A DNA stretch of 64,000 nucleotides from Promethearchaeota archaeon (GTDB lineage Archaea > Asgardarchaeota > Lokiarchaeia > Sigyniarchaeales > SOKP01): contig JAEOTP010000068.1 of NCBI GenBank assembly GCA_016839765.1, positions 27,218 to 91,217 on the forward strand, given 5' to 3'. The notes beneath the pieces are model-generated. The model saw only the letters and a program-made list of their open reading frames with translations, ran no database searches and was not told the DNA's origin. Numbering within the stretch: position 1 is the stretch's first letter; every line of letters begins with the position of its first letter. Positions 56,312 through 64,000 of the stretch are shown piece by piece. The position numbers were made by a program, and so were the translations under genes.

Positions 56312-57727
56312 ATGATAGTAAAGAAGGTAAAGTATTATAATTCAAGAATTATATTACAACCAAATGAAATACCAAAGCAATGGGTAAATATTTTACCAGA
56401 TTTACCCTCTCCCATGACGCCCTTAGTAAATCCTATGGATGGCAAACCCGCGCCACCAGAACTAGCATTAGCGATATTTCCAAAAGAATGCGTTATGCAA
56501 GAAATATCTCAAGAACCAACAATTCCTATCCCTAAGGATTTAAGGGAAATTTTCGCAAGAACTTATAGACCAAGTCCTCTACATCGCGCATTAGGATTAG
56601 AGAAAGAATTGGGAATAGAAGGTGATAATATAAAGATATTTTATAAAAATGAATCTGTTTCACCTACAGGTTCCCATAAACCAAATACAGCAATAACTCA
56701 AGCTTATTATGCAAAAAAGGATGGACTTGAAGAATTGGTCACGGAAACAGGAGCAGGACAATGGGGTTCAGGACTTTCTTATGGATGTAATTTGTTTGGA
56801 ATAAAATGTACTGTATATATGGTAAGAGTGAGTTTTTTACAAAAACCGGGAAGAAAAATTTTAATGAAGGCTTTTAATGCAGAAGTTCATCCAAGTCCTT
56901 CGAGATATACAGAATCAGGCAAAAAATTCTTAGAAAAAGATCCAGAACACCCCGGTAGTTTAGGAATAGCCATCTCTGAAGCATTAGAACATAGCTTAAG
57001 GAGTGATAAAATTAGATACTCTCTTGGAAGTGTTGTAAATTTTGTTCTTTTACATCAGACAATTGTAGGACAAGAAACTAAAATCCAACTAGCAAAAGTT
57101 GGTGTTGATAAACCTGATATAATAATAGGTTGTATGGGAGGTGGTTCTAACTTTGCTGGCTTTATGATCCCTTTTGCAAGAGATAAAATACATGGAGTTC
57201 TTCCAGATGTAGAAATTATTGGAGTTGAGCCACGAGCTTGTCCTAGTGTTTGTAAAGGTAAATATGGATGGGATTTTGGAGATACTTCTATGAAGGGTCC
57301 TATTATAAAAATGCATACTTTAGGTCATACATTTGTTCCAAGTCCTATTCATGCAGGGGGATTAAGATATCATGGGATGGCACCTATAGTTTCAATCTTA
57401 TATAATAATAGAGTTATATCTGCGTCTATGCATCATCAAACTGAAGTCATTAAATCCGGTCTTTTATTTGCAAGGGCTGAAGGAATACTTCCTGCCCCTG
57501 AAACAGCACATGCCGTAAAAGAAGCAATAGATCAAGCATTAAAAGCCAAAGACAATAAGGAAAAGAAAACAATCGTCTTTAACTTTAGTGGTCATGGCTT
57601 TTTTGATTTATTAGCTTATAAATTGTATATGACCGGTGATTTGGAAGATTATGAATTACCGACTGAAAAAATCCAAAAAGCATTATCATCAGAAGAAATG
57701 CCAAAAATTGATGAATCTCAATTTTAA
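56312..57727 (+). CDS. trpB2: Tryptophan synthase beta chain, TrpB2 type (right copy)
   Basis: A 471-residue homolog of 40116-41516 and among the best conserved pairs in the duplication. PTGSHKPNTA with the PLP lysine, ETGAGQWGSGLSYG and GCMGGGSNFAG are intact. The N-terminal LPDLPSPMTPLVNPMDGKP fits TrpB2. Differences are scattered and conservative, so both enzymes should be active. ATG start. Order with the polyprenol-kinase-like gene and pyrI is the same as in the left arm, spacing about 110 bases to the next gene. Confidence 0.93.
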   Translation: MIVKKVKYYNSRIILQPNEIPKQWVNILPDLPSPMTPLVNPMDGKPAPPELALAIFPKECVMQEISQEPTIPIPKDLREIFARTYRPSPLHRALGLEKELGIEGDNIKIFYKNESVSPTGSHKPNTAITQAYYAKKDGLEELVTETGAGQWGSGLSYGCNLFGIKCTVYMVRVSFLQKPGRKILMKAFNAEVHPSPSRYTESGKKFLEKDPEHPGSLGIAISEALEHSLRSDKIRYSLGSVVNFVLLHQTIVGQETKIQLAKVGVDKPDIIIGCMGGGSNFAGFMIPFARDKIHGVLPDVEIIGVEPRACPSVCKGKYGWDFGDTSMKGPIIKMHTLGHTFVPSPIHAGGLRYHGMAPIVSILYNNRVISASMHHQTEVIKSGLLFARAEGILPAPETAHAVKEAIDQALKAKDNKEKKTIVFNFSGHGFFDLLAYKLYMTGDLEDYELPTEKIQKALSSEEMPKIDESQF

Positions 57728-57837
57728 ATAATAATTTTAAATAATTTTTTTTCCTAAATAATCTAATTTTACTTTTAAAGAAAATCTTAAAAATGAAAGA
57801 ATCCTTAAAATATTCAAATTTAAGAGATTGGTAATTT

Positions 57838-58833
57838 TTGAATGTCCTTTCCATAATAATTTTAAGCTTTTTCTATTTATACAGCCTAATTCTATTATAT
57901 ATAGCCTTTTTAGCAAAAAGCAAGGGAGAACGAGGAGCATTTATTAATAATTTGGTAAATGCTTTAGTTTTAATTATATCACTTACTATAAATTTGGGAA
58001 TTCATTTTTTTTTAAAAACTCCTTATAATGAATTTATTGTTTTTCCCTTTGATCTGTTGATGATAAGCTTTATTGGAATATTCTTTCCAATATTTTCGCT
58101 ATTTATTTTGCGAGAGAAAAAAAAAATTAAAAACCGGAAAGAGATAGATACCAAACACTTTAAACAATTACCTTTAAAATATGATATTTACAGAAAGTTA
58201 ACCCATTTAGTTGTTTTAGGAATAATTTTTTCGTATTTTACACTTGGGTTTAATATAAATGGAGATAAAATGTTTTTTTCTCAAAATTTAGTTATTTTCT
58301 TGGTAGGAATCTCTTTAATTGGATTATTAACAGCTGAATTTATTAGAATATTAAACCCTGAAATTTACCCTCTTAAACAGGTTAATCAAATATTACGAGA
58401 AAAGGAGTTGCATATGAGATTTGGGCCTCATATTTCTATGAGTATTGGATGTTTTTCAATAATTCTTTTATTTGGGTTAATTCAACCAATAGGTCCAGTA
58501 GTAATCTGCACCACTATGACAATGGCAATTTTTGGAGATATAGCATCAAATTTAATTGGTAGAATAATAGGAAAAACTATAATTCGCAATACAGATAAAA
58601 CGTATGAAGGTTTATTCGCGGGGATGGTAATATCATTTTCTTCGGGTATTATAATACTAATATTGTTGAGGAGCTTTTATGATCCAAGCATTTTAGGTTT
58701 TTTTTTAATTCCAATATTAGGTGCATTGATTATTGGGGGAATTGACTACTTAGATTTAGAAATTGATGATAATTTAACCTTTAATTTTATTTTATCAACA
58801 ATTTTATTTTTTATTTCATTTTTTGTTTTATAA
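57838..58833 (+). CDS. Polyprenol/phytol kinase-like membrane protein (right copy)
   Basis: 331 residues and about nine membrane helices. The motifs YRKLTHLVVLGIIFSYF, REKELHMRFGPHISMSIGC, MAIFGDIASNLIGR and KTYEGLFAGM are present. KTYEG fits the family consensus better than KTYAG in the left copy, where Glu is replaced by Ala; this position may matter for catalysis. It is shorter than the left copy by 28 residues, mostly missing between FSYFTLGF and LVIFLVGISLIG. TTG start, as in the left arm. Confidence 0.8.
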   Translation: MNVLSIIILSFFYLYSLILLYIAFLAKSKGERGAFINNLVNALVLIISLTINLGIHFFLKTPYNEFIVFPFDLLMISFIGIFFPIFSLFILREKKKIKNRKEIDTKHFKQLPLKYDIYRKLTHLVVLGIIFSYFTLGFNINGDKMFFSQNLVIFLVGISLIGLLTAEFIRILNPEIYPLKQVNQILREKELHMRFGPHISMSIGCFSIILLFGLIQPIGPVVICTTMTMAIFGDIASNLIGRIIGKTIIRNTDKTYEGLFAGMVISFSSGIIILILLRSFYDPSILGFFLIPILGALIIGGIDYLDLEIDDNLTFNFILSTILFFISFFVL

Positions 58834-58897
58834 GAGAAATTTAAGTTAATAAGAATTTACCATAAGTTTTTCAATAAGAATATTTTAATTAATGAAA

Positions 58898-59401
58898 ATG
58901 TTAGAAGAAAAATTAAAAATTGACAAAATCTCTAAAGGAACGGTAATTGATCATATTGATGCTGGTTATGCTCTAACCATACTTAATCTTACTGGATTAG
59001 ATGAATCTAAGAATTTAATGACTATAGGTGTTAATGTTTCTTCTAAAAAATACCAAACAAAAGATATTATTAAAATTGAAAATGTATTTCTAAACGAAAC
59101 TCAAATGCAACAAATTTCAATTCTCTCACCCAATGCAACTATTTCATTAATAGAAAATTATAAGGTAATTGAGAAGAAAAAAGTTAAAATTCCAAAAACA
59201 ATTAAAAAATTGATTATGTGTGTTAATCAAACATGTATTTCCAATTCAGGTGAGCCAATTGATACAGAATTTTACGTTTTAGAAGAAAAACCTTTAAAAA
59301 TTCAGTGTATATATTGTGAGCGAATATACAAACTCGAAGAAATTGTATTTACTTCTAAAGAAAAGAAAGAAAAGCAGGTAAAGCAAAGGATTCAATTGTA
59401 A
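58898..59401 (+). CDS. pyrI: Aspartate carbamoyltransferase regulatory chain (right copy)
   Basis: Homolog of 38365-38871 and very close to it: KGTVIDHIDAGYALTILNL is identical, as is QMQQISILSPNATISLI. Zinc cysteines CVNQTC and CIYC are intact. The start at 58898 (MLEEKLKIDK) matches the left copy; the track ATG at 58892 is two codons upstream. As in the left arm no pyrB is adjacent. Two intact pyrI genes would compete for one catalytic subunit unless two ATCases exist. Confidence 0.95.
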   Translation: MLEEKLKIDKISKGTVIDHIDAGYALTILNLTGLDESKNLMTIGVNVSSKKYQTKDIIKIENVFLNETQMQQISILSPNATISLIENYKVIEKKKVKIPKTIKKLIMCVNQTCISNSGEPIDTEFYVLEEKPLKIQCIYCERIYKLEEIVFTSKEKKEKQVKQRIQL

Positions 59402-59418
59402 TAAATCCTTAAATCCAC

Positions 59419-59859
59419 CTATAAAAATAATTCAAGGATTGATGAAAAATCAGGAATAAACTTAAGTGTTGTATGAATAACTACCCCAACTATCATAAAT
59501 AAAAAGAAAAATATGCCTATTCCAGGCATTAAAATATTTTTCCAAGTCCATTCTTCCTTATCGTATTTAAATTTTAATATAATGAAGCTAACAATAAAAG
59601 GAAATAAAAGCCACCAAAATAGCATCCAAAAAAATAAAAACCATCCTATGAATCCAAATAATAATCTTCCTATTAATGCACTTAAAGCACCTGTTGCTGC
59701 TCTTATCCAATATAATTTTGTTTCCTTTTCAAGTCGAAGATCAAAAGGTTTTGTAGTTGTTTTCTTTGGAATAACATCTTGTTTAGGTAATTCTTTCCTC
59801 TTCTCTTTTATTAATTTCTTCCTTCTCTTTCTAATATCGACTTTTTTATGTTTAGCCAT
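59419..59859 (-). CDS. Small membrane protein with basic N-terminal tail (right copy)
   Basis: Homolog of 37945-38361. Basic tail (KHKKVDIRKRRKKLIKEKRK), conserved RLEKETKLYWIRAATGALSALIG, then three Trp/Phe-rich hydrophobic helices, loop KYDKEEWTWKNI, and a short extra C-terminal tail. The ORF track begins upstream in a hydrophobic stretch and would overlap the NFACT gene; the ATG at 59859 matches the left copy start and leaves a 70-base divergent promoter region. The family is unknown. Confidence 0.7.
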   Translation of the reverse strand: MAKHKKVDIRKRRKKLIKEKRKELPKQDVIPKKTTTKPFDLRLEKETKLYWIRAATGALSALIGRLLFGFIGWFLFFWMLFWWLLFPFIVSFIILKFKYDKEEWTWKNILMPGIGIFFFLFMIVGVVIHTTLKFIPDFSSILELFL

Positions 59860-59929
59860 GTTATTAATATAAATAATTATTATTATAAAAATCATTATAT
59901 ATAATGATAAACAAAAGTACAGACAGAAA

Positions 59930-61993
59930 ATGATTAGAACCGTAAAGAAATTTTCCAATTTTGATGTATATGCTATTGTTAAAGAATTAGATTTAATTTT
60001 ATCAAATAGTTCGATTTCTAATGTTTATGAAGTTGAAGAATTATTGGTACTAAAAATAAATACCTCACAAGGGAAAAAAAATTTAATTGTTAAAGAAGAT
60101 TCTCGGATTAATTTAACTGAATATGATTATCCAGTTCCTAAATATCCAAGTCAATATATTATGTCTTTAAGAAAATTCTTAAAAAATAAACGAATTCTAA
60201 GAGTTTCTCAATACAATTTTGATAGGATAGTAATTATTGAGTTAAGCAATGGCGAAGCAGAACCTTGGAAGTTTATTATTGAACTGTTTAATAAAGGTAA
60301 TTTTTTGTTGTTAAATGAGAATAATATTGTTAAAATTGCTAAAAAATATAAAAGATTTAAGGATCGTAATGTTTTAGCTAACAAAGAATATATTTTTCCA
60401 AAATCACGAGGGATTGATTTTTTAAATATAAATAAAGATAATTTTAAAGAATTATTGAAATTAGATACAGACGTGGAAGTAGTAAGATATTTAGCAAGAA
60501 ATGTAAACATTGCCGGTTTTTATAGCGAAGAAATATGTTATAGAGCAGAAGTAGATAAAAAATTAGTTGGTGCGGATTTGTCTGAGGATGATGTAGAAAA
60601 ATTATATAACTCTTTTAAAAAATTAAGAAATGAATTACTCTTTGGGAAGATCGACGGTAAAATTATTTATGATAATAATGGTAATGAGATTTTTGTTCTT
60701 CCTTTCGAATTAAAATTGTTTAAAGATTATAAACAAAAAAAATTCGAATCTTTTAACAATGCCGTCGATGAATTTTTCTCAAAATTAGATTCAGAAAAAT
60801 TAATCATTCCCAAAGATCAAAAAATTTTAGACCAAATCAAATCTCAAAAAAAAATCTTAAAGAATCAACAAGAATATCTAGAAGAACTTAAAATTAAAAA
60901 GAAAAAATATTATACGTACGGAGATTACATTTATTCTAATTTTAGTACGTTAGATAAGTTATTTGCAATAATCCTAAATGCAAAAATAAAAAGATATGAT
61001 TGGGAAAAAATTAATGATGAGTTACAAAAAGCTAAAATGAAGAGTTTAGAAGATATCGATATTTTCGAGAAGTTAATACCCTCAACTAAGCAAGTGCTCA
61101 TTAAAATTAATAGTGATGAAGTTTATTTAGATTTAAAAAAAAGCATTGGTGAAAATGCTAATTTAATTTACTCTAAAGGAAAAAAAGCTGATAAAAAGAT
61201 AAAAGGTACTATAATAGCTATTGAAAAAACTAAAGCAAGTATTGAAAACTTAAAACTTGAGAAAGAATCTATGGAAGCTGAAGTTGATTTCTTAATAAAA
61301 AAACCAAAAAAGAAATGGTATGAAAAATTCAGATGGTTCTTCTCATCAGATGGATTTCTAGTAATTGGAGGAAGAGATGCCTCATCCAATGAAATTCTAT
61401 TTAAGAAATATATGGATTCAAATGATCTAATATTTCATACAAATTTTCCTGGATCTCCATTAACTGTTATTAAAAATCCTGAAAATAAGGAAATTCCTGA
61501 AATAACTATTAATGAAGCAGCGAACTTTGTAGCAAGCTATTCACGTGCATGGAAAGAAAATTGGGGTATGGCTGATGTTTTCTATGTGAACCCATCACAA
61601 GTTTCAAAAAGTCCACCTTCAGGTGAATTTTTAGCAAAAGGTTCTTTTATTATTTCAGGTAAAAAGAAATTTATTAAGAACGCAAAAACAGAGCTAGCAA
61701 TTGGATTAAATATTATAGACATCAGTCCTAATATAGAAGATAAGGGTGGAATTCTTTATCCTAAATTGATCTGCGGACCTCTATCAGCAATTCATATACA
61801 AACAAATTATTATGCATTAATAATACCATCAAAATCAGAAGGCTTAACCAAAGGAAAATTAGCTCAAAAAATAAAATCCTACTTTATTAACCATGTTGAT
61901 AACAAACTAAAAAAATGGATAAAATTATTGACAGTTGATGAAATATTACTTTGTTTACCAAGTGGACTCTCAACAATTAAATCAAGATCTTAA
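59930..61993 (+). CDS. NFACT-family ribosome quality control protein, Rqc2/RqcH-like (right copy)
   Basis: A 687-residue homolog of 35804-37858. KFSNFDVYAIVKELD and QYNFDRIVIIELSNG (Asp-Arg pair kept) lie in NFACT-N. A coiled coil (LDQIKSQKKILKNQQEYLEELKI region) lies in the middle, and NFACT-R reads KKWYEKFRWFFSSDGFLVIGGRD and NDLIFHTNFPGSP. Both copies keep all hallmark motifs, so neither is a pseudogene. The coiled-coil middle differs most. The 3' end overlaps the convergent GDPD gene by 12 bases (4 in the left arm). Confidence 0.93.
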   Translation: MIRTVKKFSNFDVYAIVKELDLILSNSSISNVYEVEELLVLKINTSQGKKNLIVKEDSRINLTEYDYPVPKYPSQYIMSLRKFLKNKRILRVSQYNFDRIVIIELSNGEAEPWKFIIELFNKGNFLLLNENNIVKIAKKYKRFKDRNVLANKEYIFPKSRGIDFLNINKDNFKELLKLDTDVEVVRYLARNVNIAGFYSEEICYRAEVDKKLVGADLSEDDVEKLYNSFKKLRNELLFGKIDGKIIYDNNGNEIFVLPFELKLFKDYKQKKFESFNNAVDEFFSKLDSEKLIIPKDQKILDQIKSQKKILKNQQEYLEELKIKKKKYYTYGDYIYSNFSTLDKLFAIILNAKIKRYDWEKINDELQKAKMKSLEDIDIFEKLIPSTKQVLIKINSDEVYLDLKKSIGENANLIYSKGKKADKKIKGTIIAIEKTKASIENLKLEKESMEAEVDFLIKKPKKKWYEKFRWFFSSDGFLVIGGRDASSNEILFKKYMDSNDLIFHTNFPGSPLTVIKNPENKEIPEITINEAANFVASYSRAWKENWGMADVFYVNPSQVSKSPPSGEFLAKGSFIISGKKKFIKNAKTELAIGLNIIDISPNIEDKGGILYPKLICGPLSAIHIQTNYYALIIPSKSEGLTKGKLAQKIKSYFINHVDNKLKKWIKLLTVDEILLCLPSGLSTIKSRS

Positions 61994-62734
61994 TTTTGAT
62001 TTAATCCACTGTTTTATTTTAGGAATGTTTTTGTAGTTATCAAATAAAATGCCATCAATCCCTATATTAATCAAGGATTTAATGAGTTTTATAGGATTTT
62101 CACTTACAATAAAATCCCAGGATAATGGTAAAATTTCATTCTTATGACAGATATCAATAAACTTAGATGAAACCAGGCTTGATCTTAAACTAATTATATC
62201 TGGCTTGAAAATTAACTTTTTTTGTGCGCCTTGCTTTAAGAAATCATCTAACTTGAACTCTTGTGCTTTAGTAATATTATAACATATTCTACATTTGGGT
62301 AATTTAGCTTTCATTAGTTTTAAGATATGAATATCCCGCCCACTGATAATTGATTCTTCTATTAAATCATTTTCTTTAATTGTTTTTGTTATTTCATCAT
62401 GTAAATGTTCTTCTTTTAATTCAATCATGAATTGTATTCTTCTTTTTAGCAGTTTTAAAACTTCAGACAATAATGGAATTTGTTCTTGACATTTTTTTGT
62501 TTTTATAGTCTTAAGTTCATCATAGTTATGGTTATCTAATCGTCCTGTTCCATATGTCATTCTATCTAACGTGGAATCATGCATAATAATTAATTGTCCA
62601 TCTTTTGTTTTCCGCACATCCAATTCAATATAATTTGCACCGTATTCTATTGCTTTCTCAAAGGCATTTATTGTATTTTCATCAAAATCGGTTCTTGTTC
62701 CTCTATGCCCGATATATAAGAATTCAGATTTCAT
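61982..62734 (-). CDS. Glycerophosphodiester phosphodiesterase (right copy)
   Basis: 250 residues, homolog of 35064-35807. GHRGTRTDFDENTINAFEKA, YIELDVRKTKDGQLIIMHD, IELKEEH and LSWDFIV keep the catalytic and metal-binding residues. DVRKTKDG is closer to the family consensus than the left copy. The C-terminal region (GIDGILFDNYKNIP) matches. ATG start, and the same convergent arrangement with NFACT as in the left arm. Confidence 0.9.
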   Translation of the reverse strand: MKSEFLYIGHRGTRTDFDENTINAFEKAIEYGANYIELDVRKTKDGQLIIMHDSTLDRMTYGTGRLDNHNYDELKTIKTKKCQEQIPLLSEVLKLLKRRIQFMIELKEEHLHDEITKTIKENDLIEESIISGRDIHILKLMKAKLPKCRICYNITKAQEFKLDDFLKQGAQKKLIFKPDIISLRSSLVSSKFIDICHKNEILPLSWDFIVSENPIKLIKSLINIGIDGILFDNYKNIPKIKQWIKSKLRS

Positions 62735-62758
62735 TATTTTAAGAATATCTTAAATCTT

Positions 62759-63175
62759 TTAAATCTCTTGGATTAAATACAAATAAATTAAGATTATTAT
62801 AATTCCTAAAACAGTAAATGTAAAAACCCAGAGATTTAGAATAGACTGGCCCAAAGATAAAACTATGAGAAATAGAAATTCTTTCCAACTTATAGGTTTC
62901 CCAACAATTTCTTTATAATTTCCTATACTAACCATCATAAAGAAGAAAAATAATAAAATAACACTAGTTTTAATCAATAAATCTATTATGTCAAATAATA
63001 CATTTTTATCCATAAAAACAGTAATGATCTCAATATTAAAGAAAATAGATATAATTAAAAATATACCTCCAAAAATAACAGAAATAATTACGGATCTATA
63101 GGCAAATTTCTCGTTAAAAGCTTGTTTGGCTTTAAAATTTGTCTTTTTATTTGGGGATTTAGAAATTTTTGACAT
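62759..63175 (-). CDS. Four-helix membrane protein of unknown function (right copy)
   Basis: A 138-residue homolog of 34616-35029: basic start (SPNKKTNFKAK), AFNEKFAYRSVIISVIFGG, four hydrophobic helices, and the conserved SIGNYKEIVGKPISWKEF loop before the last pair. It is placed directly after the CBM9-like gene (1 base between), as in the left arm, which supports a two-protein unit. The function is unknown. Confidence 0.75.
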   Translation of the reverse strand: MSKISKSPNKKTNFKAKQAFNEKFAYRSVIISVIFGGIFLIISIFFNIEIITVFMDKNVLFDIIDLLIKTSVILLFFFFMMVSIGNYKEIVGKPISWKEFLFLIVLSLGQSILNLWVFTFTVLGIIIILIYLYLIQEI

Positions 63176-63176
63176 T

Positions 63177-63977
63177 TTATCGGCGATACCTTTCCATAAT
63201 TTCCTTTAGTTTTATAATTCTATAAATATAAAATCCATATAATACTACAGCAAGACTGAAAATTACTATAGTAAAAACAAAAATTGTTAGTTTTAAAAGA
63301 GGTAATTCACTTTCGGGAGGGTGGTTTATATTAATTAAAAAAATACTGCTTTTCATAATTCCTTGAGGATAACTGGGAGTAAGTCCATATGTTATATTAA
63401 AAGCGAAAGGTTCACCATATTCCAAATAAACATCTTCATCAATATCTCCTTGAAGATTATTTATTGGAATAGAAAATTCATAAGTAGAAGTTTCACCTTC
63501 CAATTTTGCAGCTCCATTGCCATTTGATGCAGAATCTGGAATAAAAACACTGTTATTTATAAAATAATCAAAATAGTCGAACTCATCTTCAGTTATATTA
63601 GAAAATTGAACAATTTTCGCATCTATAAAATCTTTTATATCTTCAGAAGAACTATTTGAAATTAAAATCCCTACAAATTCACTCGTTCTATTTACCACTA
63701 TAGATTCCAATTCAATTTTAACTGCAATATATAGATTTGAACTGCTTTGCATTACCCATAAATTAATTGGTAAATCAGTTAAGTTTGTCTGAATTTTATA
63801 TGCTTCATCCCATTCGTTGGCAAATGAATCAATCTGCCCATCAATAGTAGGAGTTTTGCCAAAGTTAGGATCGATTTCTTCCAAAGCACCATGACAAGGT
63901 ATTGTGAAAAGTACTGAAATGAAAAATATGTTAATAATAAACATAGATAATAAAATTTTAAGAATTAGTTTCCTCAA
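63177..63977 (-). CDS. Membrane-anchored CBM9/DOMON-like extracellular protein (right copy)
   Basis: A 266-residue homolog of 33781-34614. The N-terminal hydrophobic segment (ILLSMFIINIFFISVLF) is followed by TPTIDGQIDSFANEWDEAY, LWVMQSSSNLYIAVKI and a C-terminal helix with a basic tail (YGFYIYRIIKLKEIMERY). NxS/T sites are frequent in the middle part, which fits an exported, possibly glycosylated domain. The ATG at 63977 shows that the left copy really starts at its GTG. Only 23 bases remain to the window end. Confidence 0.75.
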   Translation of the reverse strand: MRKLILKILLSMFIINIFFISVLFTIPCHGALEEIDPNFGKTPTIDGQIDSFANEWDEAYKIQTNLTDLPINLWVMQSSSNLYIAVKIELESIVVNRTSEFVGILISNSSSEDIKDFIDAKIVQFSNITEDEFDYFDYFINNSVFIPDSASNGNGAAKLEGETSTYEFSIPINNLQGDIDEDVYLEYGEPFAFNITYGLTPSYPQGIMKSSIFLININHPPESELPLLKLTIFVFTIVIFSLAVVLYGFYIYRIIKLKEIMERYRR

Positions 63978-64000
63978 GATATTATTGCCACGTAATTATA

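Larger units (their letters stand above)
48867..63977. repeat. Right arm of the ~30-kb inverted segmental duplication
   Basis: Mirror image of 33781-48355. From the centre outward it runs nuclease, flipped orphan cassette, an extra coiled-coil gene, Roadblock, trpB, polyprenol-kinase-like, pyrI, small membrane protein, NFACT, GDPD, four-helix protein and CBM9-like protein. Protein pairs are clearly homologous but differ at many positions, so this is not a recent copy. The window ends 23 bases beyond the arm, so the outer boundary is unseen. Confidence 0.9.

Noticed and set aside
57585-57940. Minus-strand ORFs around the trpB/polyprenol-kinase junction
   Set aside because: They overlap well-supported plus-strand genes and have no counterpart in the left arm.
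33781-63977. Inverted arms as an amplification or foldback artefact
   Set aside because: Such artefacts give nearly identical arms. Here the protein pairs differ at many positions, one cassette is flipped and one gene is extra. A chimeric join of two strains remains possible and is listed as the refuting case.

Overview
The window is AT-rich archaeal DNA, most likely from an Asgard archaeon of the Lokiarchaeia type. This placement is inferred from content, not from a database search. The supporting genes are ribosomal protein L15e, the RNase P proteins Rpp30 and Pop5, an archaeal NFACT/Rqc2 protein, PyrI, intron-bearing tRNAs, Roadblock/LC7 proteins, a probable longin-type protein, and SMC with ScpA and ScpB. 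Several large proteins with no recognisable family fit the same picture. Many start codons are TTG or GTG. I saw no transposase, CRISPR array, rRNA or phage structural gene.

Region 1 (1-8457): a truncated MoxR AAA+ ATPase, an orphan D12-class adenine methylase, a glycyl radical enzyme, an intron-containing tRNA-Ala(CGC), valyl-tRNA synthetase and a family 2 glycosyltransferase. Region 2 (8465-16070): an smc-scpA-scpB operon on the minus strand, then a degenerate Cdc6/Orc1-like AAA protein. The SMC protein has a duplicated helical segment where the hinge should be. Region 3 (16209-33602): a nitrilase and a HAD phosphatase, membrane and longin-like proteins, a DUF2095-like protein, L15e, a 1209-residue orphan, an MFS transporter, and a three-gene redox operon (DUF39-ferredoxin, ThDP enzyme, SDR). 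Rpp30, Pop5 and two small orphans follow. L15e and Rpp30, usually neighbours in archaea, lie about 9.5 kb apart.

Region 4 (33781-63977) is a roughly 30-kb inverted segmental duplication centred on a tRNA-Arg(TCT) gene at 48507-48611. Each arm carries the same genes in mirror order: a CBM9-like membrane protein, a 4-TM protein, GDPD, NFACT, a small membrane protein, PyrI, a polyprenol-kinase-like protein, TrpB2, Roadblock, a three-gene orphan cassette, and a PD-(D/E)XK nuclease next to the tRNA. The arms have clearly diverged, but almost every gene is intact in both. In the right arm the orphan cassette is flipped relative to its flanks, so it has the same absolute direction in both arms. The right arm also has one extra coiled-coil gene. 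The tRNA at the centre carries an RGCT-rich insertion in its D-arm region.

Comparing the arms fixes several start codons. It also reveals a conserved RNA-like structure upstream of both trpB genes, with compensatory base changes. Two genes (the SDR and the right-arm Roadblock) appear to have a one-base shift at their start.
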